Positions 1-8,600 of a stretch of 19,310 nucleotides of DNA are shown here, piece after piece. Made by a program: the position numbers and the translations under genes. The stretch is from Planctomycetaceae bacterium UBA969. Its GTDB lineage: Bacteria > Planctomycetota > Planctomycetia > Gemmatales > Gemmataceae. The stretch covers positions 1-19,310 of the forward strand of contig DBCB01000018.1 of assembly GCA_002303765.1 (NCBI GenBank), read 5' to 3'. The notes under the pieces were generated by a model. That model worked only from the letters and a program-made list of their open reading frames with translations, ran no database searches and was not told where the DNA came from. Position 1 is the stretch's first letter. Every line of letters begins with the position of its first letter.

Positions 1-165
1 TTTCAGCGGTGATTACAATACAGAGAGTTACTATAGAGATCATTCAACAAGGTCCAAACCCTTAGATCCGTTATAGAAGGAAGACTCGGGTAGTTTTTTC
101 TGTGCAGCGACCATTTAAACGATTAATCTTTACTTTCGAGATGAATTCCAAAAAAGGAGCAAACC
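1..165. other. Upstream region, possibly the 3' tail of a truncated gene
   Basis: No complete gene lies here. Two plus-strand frames are open from the window edge, one ending in TAG at 74-76 and one in TAG at 63-65. Either could be the last codons of a gene that starts outside the window, but 20-24 codons are too few to choose between them or to recognise a family. The right part serves as leader for the next gene: AAAAAAGGAG at about 150-159 gives a strong Shine-Dalgarno 6-7 nt before the ATG at 166. I see no convincing promoter or terminator. Confidence 0.3.
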
Positions 166-1056
166 ATGAATCGCAGAAACTTTGTAAAAAACACCCTAGT
201 AACAAGCGCATCTTTAACCTTGGGAAATTCAGTGATGGCTCTTAACTCCAGCCTCGCACCAGCCAAGAAGCCCATACTTCGATTGGCAGTTAAGTATGGC
301 ATGATCAAAGCAGGCACTACTCCGCTCGAAAAACTTACCCTTGCAAAAAAACTCGGAATTGAAGGCGTTGAAGTCGACAGCCCCAGTGGCTTGAACAAAG
401 AAGAAGCCAAAAAGGCCGCAGACCAAACAGGCGTTAAAATCCATGGCGTGATTGATTCGGTACACTGGCGCGATACTCTTTCCTCGCCCGATGAAGCCAT
501 TCGAGCCAAGGGGCTTAAGGCTTTAATTTCAGGCATTGAAGATGCCAAGTTCTTTGGCGCAGATACCATGCTTTTAGTTCCGGGGGTTGTCAACAAGGAT
601 GCAACCTACGAACAATGCTACGAACGATCCCAAATCGAAGTGAAAAAAGCACTGCCCACTGCAGAAAAACTAGGCATCAAGATTTGCATCGAAACCGTAT
701 GGAACAACTTCATCACCAAACCCGAACAACTTGTTCAATACATCGATGACTTCAAAAGCCCATTTGTCGGTGCTTATTTTGATTGCTCTAACATGGTAAA
801 GTATGGCGTTAGCAGCGCTGACTGGATCCGCAAGCTCGGCAAAAGAATGGTCAAATTCGACTTCAAAGGTTATAGCAATACCAAGCAATGGTGCGCCATA
901 GGCGAAGGCGATGAAAACTGGCCCGAAGTTCTAAAGGCCCTGGGCGAAATTGGCTATGATGGCTGGGCAACTTCCGAAGTCGGTGGTGGCGGGGAAAAAG
1001 AACTAACCGACATCGTTGCCCGTATGCGCAAAGTTCTTGATCTTCCAAGCGCTTAA
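166..1056 (+). CDS. Exported sugar phosphate isomerase/epimerase-like TIM-barrel protein
   Basis: 296 residues. The N-terminus MNRRNFVKNTL followed by a small-residue hydrophobic stretch (about 11-26) is a twin-arginine (Tat) type signal, so the protein is probably exported folded. The rest fits the xylose-isomerase-like TIM-barrel family (AP endonuclease 2 superfamily): early strand and helix with GIEGVEVD (64-71), IHGVIDSVHW (92-101), then the likely metal ligands Glu176 (in CIETVWN), Asp206 (in YFDCSN) and Glu271 (in TSEVGGG). The third ligand, often His in a HxKD context, is replaced here by KFDFKGY (230-236), with Asp232 the likely equivalent. Family members isomerise or epimerise sugars, hydroxypyruvate or inosose; the substrate cannot be read from sequence. 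A strong AAGGAG supports this ATG. It lies 55 nt upstream of an aldehyde dehydrogenase on the same strand, so the two are probably cotranscribed. Confidence 0.88.
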   Translation: MNRRNFVKNTLVTSASLTLGNSVMALNSSLAPAKKPILRLAVKYGMIKAGTTPLEKLTLAKKLGIEGVEVDSPSGLNKEEAKKAADQTGVKIHGVIDSVHWRDTLSSPDEAIRAKGLKALISGIEDAKFFGADTMLLVPGVVNKDATYEQCYERSQIEVKKALPTAEKLGIKICIETVWNNFITKPEQLVQYIDDFKSPFVGAYFDCSNMVKYGVSSADWIRKLGKRMVKFDFKGYSNTKQWCAIGEGDENWPEVLKALGEIGYDGWATSEVGGGGEKELTDIVARMRKVLDLPSA

Positions 1057-1111
1057 TTTTGTTTTACTACAATACCAACTGTTCCACTTTTTTAACGATT
1101 GAGGTTGATTC

Positions 1112-2566
1112 ATGACGACTGCTACATCCATTCAGACGAAACTTTACATTGATGGCAAATGGTGCGATGCCCTAGATGGCAAAACACATGCAGTCATCAA
1201 TCCTGCAACCGAAGAAGTACTTTGGGAAGTTGCCTATGGCAGCAGGGCAGAAACCAAGCTGGCGCTGGAAGCCGCTGCCAAGGCCATGCCAGGCTGGCAG
1301 AAACTCACCTCATGGGATAGAGCGAAAATTCTTAAAAAAACCGCAGACCTCATGCGCGAACGCGCTGATGCAATCGCTCGCGTTATGACTATGGAACAAG
1401 GCAAACCCGTTGTCGAAGCCAAAGCAGAAGTAATGCACTCTGCAGATACTTTCGAGTGGTTTGCAGAAGAAGGTAAACGAGCTTACGGGCAAGTTATCCC
1501 GAACTCGGTGCCAGGCAAAAGGCACATCACCCTCAAGCACCCCGTGGGCGTTGTAGCAGCTATCAGCCCCTGGAATTTCCCCATCACACTCGCGATCCGC
1601 AAGTTGGCACCCGCCCTTGCAGTTGGTTGCACCGTAGTTAGCAGGCCCGCAAGCCAAACTCCAAGATCATTGATCGTGATTTTCGAATGCATGATCGAAG
1701 CAGGCCTTCCCGCAGGCGTTGCCAACCTAGTGATCGGCCCCGGCCAAGAGATGGCTGATGAGTTCATGCAAAATCGCATTTGCAGAAAAATCAGCTTCAC
1801 AGGGTCAACCGAAGTGGGCAAACAACTGATCCGGGCATCCGCAGATCAGGTGAAAAGAATCAGCATGGAACTCGGTGGACATGCGCCCTTCATTGTCTTC
1901 CCAGATTCAGATCCCGAAGTTAGTGCAAAGCTTGCAGTTGCAGGAAAGTTCCGCAACAACGGGCAGGTGTGCATCTCTCCCAGCAGGTTCTTTGTACACA
2001 AGGATATCCAAAAGAAATTCACCGAAGCCGCTGTCGAGTTTGCCAAGGCTTTGAAAATGGGTAACGGGCTCGATGCAGGAATCGAAGTCGGCCCAATGTT
2101 CGAGAAAAAAGCGCTGTCACATACCCAAGGCCTCATTGACGATGCAAAAGGCAAGGGCGGTCAAGTACTTACCGGTGGCAAGAAATCCGACAAATTCGAA
2201 AAGGGTTACTTCTTCGAACCTACCGTGATATCTGGCCTTAACCCCACTTGCAGAATCCTTACCGAAGAACCTTTTGCTCCTGTAATGCCAATCATCGAAT
2301 TCGACAAAGTCGAAGAAGTTATTGCTGCTGCAAACAACACGCCCTATGGCCTTGCTGCCTATGTTTTCACCAATGACTTAACCACTTCGTTGAAGATGGC
2401 GGAAGGATTGGAAGCAGGAATCATCGGCATAAACGACCCCGTGCCAGCAACACCCCAATGCCCGTTTGGTGGCATGAAGGAAAGCGGCTTGGGCAGGGAA
2501 CTAGCTCAGGAAGGCATGGAATCCTACTTGGAAACCAAGTATGTATCCATCAAGCTAAGAGATTAA
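1112..2566 (+). CDS. Aldehyde dehydrogenase, succinate-semialdehyde dehydrogenase-like
   Basis: 484 residues, the normal length for an NAD(P)-dependent aldehyde dehydrogenase, oxidising an aldehyde to its acid in the cytosol. Visible landmarks are PWNFP with the oxyanion Asn155, the Rossmann motif GSTEVG (231-236), the general base Glu253 in MELGG, the nucleophile Cys287 in NNGQVCIS, and cofactor-ribose Glu386 in EEPFAP. Overall similarity is to the GabD/succinate-semialdehyde or alpha-ketoglutaric-semialdehyde branch, but the aldehyde is uncertain. An oddity is SRPASQTP (177-184): the Lys that usually starts the K-P-A/S motif and contacts the adenosine ribose is Arg178. A GAGG Shine-Dalgarno lies 7 nt before the ATG. 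It follows the sugar isomerase-like gene with no terminator between them and is closed by a strong hairpin downstream. Confidence 0.93.
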   Translation: MTTATSIQTKLYIDGKWCDALDGKTHAVINPATEEVLWEVAYGSRAETKLALEAAAKAMPGWQKLTSWDRAKILKKTADLMRERADAIARVMTMEQGKPVVEAKAEVMHSADTFEWFAEEGKRAYGQVIPNSVPGKRHITLKHPVGVVAAISPWNFPITLAIRKLAPALAVGCTVVSRPASQTPRSLIVIFECMIEAGLPAGVANLVIGPGQEMADEFMQNRICRKISFTGSTEVGKQLIRASADQVKRISMELGGHAPFIVFPDSDPEVSAKLAVAGKFRNNGQVCISPSRFFVHKDIQKKFTEAAVEFAKALKMGNGLDAGIEVGPMFEKKALSHTQGLIDDAKGKGGQVLTGGKKSDKFEKGYFFEPTVISGLNPTCRILTEEPFAPVMPIIEFDKVEEVIAAANNTPYGLAAYVFTNDLTTSLKMAEGLEAGIIGINDPVPATPQCPFGGMKESGLGRELAQEGMESYLETKYVSIKLRD

Positions 2567-2580
2567 TTTCTTCACTAAAT

Positions 2581-2622
2581 AAAAAAGCTTCAGGAAGGCA
2601 TTCGCTTTCTTGAAGCTTTTTT
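2581..2622 (+). terminator. Strong intrinsic terminator, likely bidirectional
   Basis: The arms 2581-2599 and 2604-2622 pair along all 19 positions, counting two G-U wobbles, around the loop ATTC. The core is AAGCTTCA/TGAAGCTT, flanked by an A-run on the left and a T-run on the right (2617-2623). Read on the plus strand it ends the aldehyde dehydrogenase transcript. Read on the minus strand the A-run becomes the U-tract and it ends the convergent MscS gene, whose stop codon is at 2648-2650. One element therefore serves both convergent transcripts. Confidence 0.9.
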
Positions 2623-2647
2623 TATTGGTTAACTATTATCGCAACTT

Positions 2648-5494
2648 TTACTTTTTAAGATTTGTCGTCTTTATTCCCATCTCAAAGGCAAAGTTCAAAA
2701 CAATTTCTAAAATCGTCTCTTTAAGCCTTCTCTCCTGCTCATCATTTTGAATATCTGCAAAAGCTGATATCTCGAACTCCAATCCATTCTCCCCTATTTT
2801 TAAAAACGAAATCGTCGTCTTGCTGGCAATAACCCTGGGAGTTACAACAAGTTTCTCCAACAATTTAACATGCAACAAACCAATTTTTTCCACCTCGGTA
2901 TGAAGATCAATACCAAATACAAGTCGCAGCCTTCGTTGCTTGCGAAAACCATAATTGTCAATGATTGCTGTCGCAAGGTTAGCATTGGGTATCAATAAAA
3001 GAGAATCTTCAACAGTACGAAGTTTAGTAGCGCGAAAACCCAATTGCTCGACCGTACCCTCTTTATCACCCAGAATGATTTTATCGCCAACACGAAAAGA
3101 TTTTTCACTGATAAGAAGTAATGTGCCAAAAAGATTCTTGAGAGAATCCTGTGCTGCGAGTGAAATACCAATTCCAAGGATGCCCAGACCAGCAAGGAAT
3201 CTACCCAGCGATTCTGCTTCACCAAAATTTTTGATCAAAAGCGAGACAGCTGTCAGTATAACTATAAGCTTTATACTTCTGCTTATAAAAGGAACTAGCA
3301 TGTCTGCGACACCTTTATATTTAATCATGGATTCAGAAACTTCATAAATAAGGGCAATAGAATCAACCAATTGCAGGAAGAACCAAGCAACGACAAGTGT
3401 TATTAAAATTTGTTCTATAGTGTAAATAAAAATGGCGATGTTGTTGGGAAGATCAAGCCAAGGAATAAAAGAATAGACAAGAGTAACAAAGATCAGGGTT
3501 TTTAAAGCTCGAAAATTACGCCTCATTCTTGTCTTAAAAACAACAGCACTCGATTTCGGAACAAAATGATGAATTCCAACTTTAACAAAAAAAGTAGAAA
3601 AGATCGCAACGAACAAACTGAGAATGGTAAAAATAAAACCCACAGCCCACTGATACACACATAACCCGAAATATACTTTATGATACTTGGCAGGCACATT
3701 CAATCGAAACCATATACCGGGTTCTGACCAAAAATCAGCGTTAAGCCTGACCAAATTTAATTTAATAAAATCCTGCCTTACAGGCATATCAATAACAGCA
3801 TTAAAAATAGATTCAATGCGCCTCACCGAACTAGAATCAAACTTCCATTCAATTTTCCCCTTACCATTATCCATGGGAGAAATAAAAATCTTTCCCAAAG
3901 GCCCACGATAAAGTTCATAACTAACCAACTTAGAATCAGTTGGAATTTCTTGCAGATAAACCTGACTGAGCCTGTCAAAAATAAATTTTAACTTGAATGC
4001 AAGCACAGGGCCTAACTCATGCCGGGCTGGAACAGGTATTTCAGAAAGATCCAATGCCCGACTAGCTTCGCGATCATTAAAGAAATTAACAGCAGCTAAA
4101 AAGAAAAAAATAGTGTTACGCGGATTGGCCAAGTCGTGGGTGTAATTATATTTTGCCTGCTCTTCAGATGAAAGCTTTGAAAACATAGTGGGAATATTGG
4201 CAACGGTTTCAGGCCCAAAACGCCAGCATCCATCATGCTGCCTGAGAATCCCAAGCTCAAACCCCGGAGGGCCATTGATCACTTGGGTAGGACTACTCCA
4301 GGAATCTGAAAGGTTATTAGAGTCGGGGCTGATTTTTCGAAGGATAGCATCAAGCATGACCGCTCTTTTTGGGCCAAGGTTTTCTAAATCTTCGACAGGT
4401 AGCATACTTAAATCAAGGAAGTTGTTAAGGTTCTTTTGCTGAAGAATATCAAATTCAGCCACCATGATCGCAAGAAAAAAATTTCGAAGGAGCTTACGGG
4501 GGGTAGAAAGTTCTTGTGGTACGGAATCAGGTTTTCCAGATTTTAACTGAAAAAGTGCAGGATCAAAATTATCAGGGACTGGGGGAACAATTTTACCCAT
4601 TATTTTATAGCGAATATCAATGGGTTGATTTTTGATATCTTCATACATCAAATCAACCGCACGAATCGTATCCTTGGTAAAAAGCCAAGCATCTTTCCCA
4701 CCGGGTATATAAGCCCTTTGTACAGCGATCATACCTTTGCTACTTGCATTCCAAATATATTTCGGCCCGTTTGGATCTTCAGGAATTTCCTGTGTGAATA
4801 AATAACCCTTACGCTGAATGATCGCAGCCAGTTTCCAACCTATTAACGCCCCCATAGTTTTTATTTTGTCTGGGGGAAATTCGGAAAGATCAAGATGATG
4901 TGTAGCTGAAATAAAATCACTATTGCAAGCATGCATCATGAATTCACTCATCGTATTATTAGGGTCGTGCAAACCAGATTTTAGTTGATTGGCAATTAGT
5001 TTTCTTGCTTGAGTTCTGGTTGCAGAAACAATGCGCATGGATTTAATTCGTGATACGGTCTCCTTATCAAAGCGCCAAAGGCCATCATTGCATTTTTTCA
5101 AACTAATGCTAAGTGCTTCATCTTTAAAAACAACAATCCGATCCTGACCTGGTAATGCGTTAAAATCACTCAACGGAACAGATAACTCATCGAGAATATC
5201 ATTAAGGTCTAAAATCATGCTGTTTAAAATATCAGGGGATACCGTTCCCGGTTCAAATTCTAGACAGGAAGAAGCCTCTTTCATCAAACCCGGAATTACA
5301 GGGTATGCTTCTGCAGCAAAACAAAGCGTATTAAAAGTATTTACAGGACTTGATAACTTTAGAATCAAAGGTTGATTTTGATATTGTTTTAATGCTTCGA
5401 GATCTGGATTTGCATAACCCAAAATACCTGAAAGAACAAAACCTAAAAGAAATCCTGAACTATTCATGTAAACATTCCTTTGTACAAACACCAT
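2648..5494 (-). CDS. Large MscS-family mechanosensitive channel with repeated periplasmic N-terminus
   Basis: 948 residues. A signal-peptide-like segment (about 1-28, R6 then hydrophobic) is followed by four related copies of a domain of about 105 residues (49-150, 177-280, 331-434, 457-560). Each opens with a P-x-N-T-like segment, three contain LDLS-x-x-P (R1 a degenerate version), and each closes with W-x-F-x-x-x-[TS]-[VI]. Membrane segments follow at about 608-636, 665-683, 686-711 and 735-755, then the pore helix FLAGLGILGIGISLAAQ (766-782) and the MscS beta domain (S799FRVGD, GTVEQLGFRATKLRT, IPNANL). MscS channels release solutes on hypo-osmotic shock; the repeats are presumably periplasmic. 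The start at 5494 has AGGA 6 nt upstream; an ATG at 5467 has AAGGA 8 nt upstream and would remove the only basic residue of the signal, so I keep the longer form. It lies 111 nt downstream of the giant membrane-protein gene. Confidence 0.9.
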   Translation of the reverse strand: MVFVQRNVYMNSSGFLLGFVLSGILGYANPDLEALKQYQNQPLILKLSSPVNTFNTLCFAAEAYPVIPGLMKEASSCLEFEPGTVSPDILNSMILDLNDILDELSVPLSDFNALPGQDRIVVFKDEALSISLKKCNDGLWRFDKETVSRIKSMRIVSATRTQARKLIANQLKSGLHDPNNTMSEFMMHACNSDFISATHHLDLSEFPPDKIKTMGALIGWKLAAIIQRKGYLFTQEIPEDPNGPKYIWNASSKGMIAVQRAYIPGGKDAWLFTKDTIRAVDLMYEDIKNQPIDIRYKIMGKIVPPVPDNFDPALFQLKSGKPDSVPQELSTPRKLLRNFFLAIMVAEFDILQQKNLNNFLDLSMLPVEDLENLGPKRAVMLDAILRKISPDSNNLSDSWSSPTQVINGPPGFELGILRQHDGCWRFGPETVANIPTMFSKLSSEEQAKYNYTHDLANPRNTIFFFLAAVNFFNDREASRALDLSEIPVPARHELGPVLAFKLKFIFDRLSQVYLQEIPTDSKLVSYELYRGPLGKIFISPMDNGKGKIEWKFDSSSVRRIESIFNAVIDMPVRQDFIKLNLVRLNADFWSEPGIWFRLNVPAKYHKVYFGLCVYQWAVGFIFTILSLFVAIFSTFFVKVGIHHFVPKSSAVVFKTRMRRNFRALKTLIFVTLVYSFIPWLDLPNNIAIFIYTIEQILITLVVAWFFLQLVDSIALIYEVSESMIKYKGVADMLVPFISRSIKLIVILTAVSLLIKNFGEAESLGRFLAGLGILGIGISLAAQDSLKNLFGTLLLISEKSFRVGDKIILGDKEGTVEQLGFRATKLRTVEDSLLLIPNANLATAIIDNYGFRKQRRLRLVFGIDLHTEVEKIGLLHVKLLEKLVVTPRVIASKTTISFLKIGENGLEFEISAFADIQNDEQERRLKETILEIVLNFAFEMGIKTTNLKK

Positions 5495-5605
5495 GGCCTT
5501 TCCTAGGCTAAATTGAGTCTAACAAATTCATTGAATTATTAAAATACGAGCATAAAGCTAATTGAAAATGCAGTTTATAGCAAGAAGATGGGGCTACTTA
5601 CTAAC

Positions 5606-8600
5606 CTAGTCCCAAGACTTTAATTTGTTCATCAGATTCTTCACTTCTGTTTTCTTTTTTTCAAACAATGTGAACATTCCCAAGATCGCGCTTCCTAAAA
5701 TAATGACTGCTATCCACCACACCCAGGTTTGTTCTTTATCCACCGCTGCATGCCATATCATGAAGAAAATATCCATGAGAAGAAACGCCATCCCGAAATA
5801 AAGGAACCCTTTGGTTTGTGTAGCCATGCCCGCCAAAATCCCCATAACACTCCAGAATGCAAGGGCAATGGGTAGCCAAACAGAATAACCAATACCTAGG
5901 ATCAAAAGATCCGAAGCAGAGGAAGCGTAAAGAAAGGTAAGGGCAGTGTAGCGCAGGAATTGAGAAAGGTTTTTGTGCAGTTTCGAGCGTAAAGAAAATT
6001 CTAAAATAAGTAGGAAGATTGCAGGAGGTACAAGCCACATTTGCGGATGTTGGAAAATAGAAAAACCTTGGCTAACCCATAACGACCAAAACCCAATCAC
6101 TAAGCCCAGACAGGAAGCCAGCATAAGGTAAAAAGAATTCCTCTGCATTGCAACCCAGCCCCAAACCAAAGCTGCTAAAAACCACAAGAATGCCTGAGCT
6201 GAGAAATCACTTGGTAACCTCATTGCAGATTCAGCAAAAGCCTTCATAAAGAAAAACGGTTCAGGATAAGCGACTAAAAATTGTTTAAACCAGAAGGATA
6301 ATTGGGGCGCCAAAGGAATCAATACGCCACAAAGCATGATGGGTAAAGCGATGGCCTGTTTGTTCCTTCGGAAAAATAATTCTGAGATGCCAGCAGCTAT
6401 AAAAGAAAGGATAAGAGCCCCGATGGACCAATATTGCCCAAAGAAACCACCAAACCATTCAGGCCTGCAAAGTCTGCAATGCAGGAAAACAAAAACAAGT
6501 ACAACGATCATACCCCAAGTGTATCTGGTATTTTTCCAAGAAGTATCTCTGGCATTTTCAGCATCAAGAAAACAAACAAACCACAAACAACCAAGGCCCA
6601 ACACAGCAATAGAACCCAAAACCAATTGAACCGCCCATTCAGGTTGAAAGCTCTTCATTAAGTCAGGGTTGAAATAAATTGCTTCCAAAGCAAGAGAGCA
6701 TAAGACAGAAAGAAATGCAAAAATTGGCACACGATCTCGGATCAATTTGGTTGCAAATTCCCAGACGCCGGTTAACTTTCCTAGAATCAATCTGCCAACT
6801 ATTGCAAGCACCAAGATGGCAAATTGTAATTCCGCAGCTCTTTGGGGCCATCGGGAATCATCAAGTGGAGAAGGAACAGCCTGCAAAAGCAAACACCAAG
6901 CTGCAGCAAGCAAGAATAAAAATTCCCTACGCACACTGCGGGAAGTACCAAGCCCTGCCCAAGCAAGAAACAAAGCAGATGGTGCGACACAAAAAGTTGC
7001 AAACGCTCCTATGATTCTTTCTTCAAAAATTTCAGCATTCCAAGAAATCCAAACAGAAAGCAGCATAACGATACCTGACACAATACCTTGAACACCAGGT
7101 AACCAAAGTGGCTTTACCTTTATTACAGGCATTGCAATAATGCCTGTAATTAAAGTCATCAGCAAAGCTAACGGAATACAAGTAGCCTGAATTAAATCTG
7201 CATAAAGCAAGTTTCTAGATCGTAGCCAGTAGGCAATCGCAACCAGCCCAAGGGTGAATAAACCAAGATCTCCAAACTTCACTTTCTTTGTGAAAAATCC
7301 AACTAAAGCAACAAGGGCCAAGATAGAAATCGAGTAAGATGCGAGAGGAAGATCAGTTAAGTAAAGCTGGCCATTCAAACAACCAAAGTAAACAATTGCT
7401 CCGCTTAGCCCCATAGCAACCAAAGCAATTTGCATAGCGGATTCAGTCATGCGGATGGCAAGGAGTTTGATTCCGGAAACAGGCAAACAGGAAACAAGGA
7501 ACCAAAAAAACGAGATGCTTCCAAGGCCCAAACAAACTAAGTTAACCATATCCAAGGGATGATGAAGATGGAAAGCCATCCCCAGATAAATGCACCCACC
7601 CAGTGAAGTCAAAATGTTTGCAAAGGCATAACCTGCACGGTTGCGCCAGGCTGCAATCATCGCCATTTCTAATGCAACTAAGCAAATAAGTGAGAATACA
7701 AGCCAAGGATCAATTGTTTCGATTGCACCCATGCGAATAGCAACAAAAAGTGATGCAACCAGAATAAAATTAAGATTCGTAGGCCAAGATTCTTCATCAA
7801 TAAAAGTGGAAGTTTTAGCAAGGGATTGAAAAACAATTCCTAAAAAAGAAATTGCAAATCCAAATAAAATCCAGATTAAACAGATGGCTAGTAAAGCATT
7901 GGAAAAGCTACCTTGCCTATCGTATTCAATCAAACCTGCAACTATCCCGAAATTCAAAACCGATCCTGTGCAGATGATTCCAAGTGGAAGGTACGCACGC
8001 ACCCGATAATAAAGGTTGGCAATTAAGCTAAATACCAATGCAATACAAATGGTCTTGCCTGACATGGTGATTAACCAATTTGCAGACAAACCTTCTTTTC
8101 CTACCAAAACAAATTGAAACCCTGTAGGAAGAAGCAACAGCAGTAAAGCAACCCAAGGCAATGAAATGTGAATTGCTTCAAGAGTCGACACCCTAGATTT
8201 CAACAACCATTCATCATTAAGGGCCTTAATTCGTGACCATATTGCGGTCTGAATCGAAGCTGAGCAAAGTGCTCCTACAATCATGAAGGCATACCAATTA
8301 ACGAAAGGCTCGCCTTTATTTTGATGATAAATTGCAAGTGCGCCAAACAGAGAGGAAAGCCAGAATGCAATAGTTGCATGCCTGTCGCTTTTACGAAACC
8401 AGCCAAGCAACATGGAGGTTGCAATCAAGAAACCCAATCCAATGATTGCATGAATAGTGAACCCAAGAAGCCATGCAGTCCAAGTAATTAGAAATAGCAG
8501 GAACAAACCTAAGCCCTGAAGAATTTCAGCCAACTCACTAAGGTTGGTGAACTGCATCCGAAGCAAACGGTGTTGAAAATAATCTTTTATGGGATAAGCA

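Noticed and set aside
123..596. 157-codon minus-strand ORF over the sugar isomerase-like gene
   Set aside because: Antisense shadow of a gene with a signal peptide, conserved motifs and a strong Shine-Dalgarno.
6336..7091. Overlapping plus-strand ORFs of about 100 codons opposite the giant membrane protein gene
   Set aside because: Gln/Lys/Thr-rich translations typical of the complement of a hydrophobic coding frame; no start signals or family match. The same holds for those at 9537-9839 and 10773-11114.
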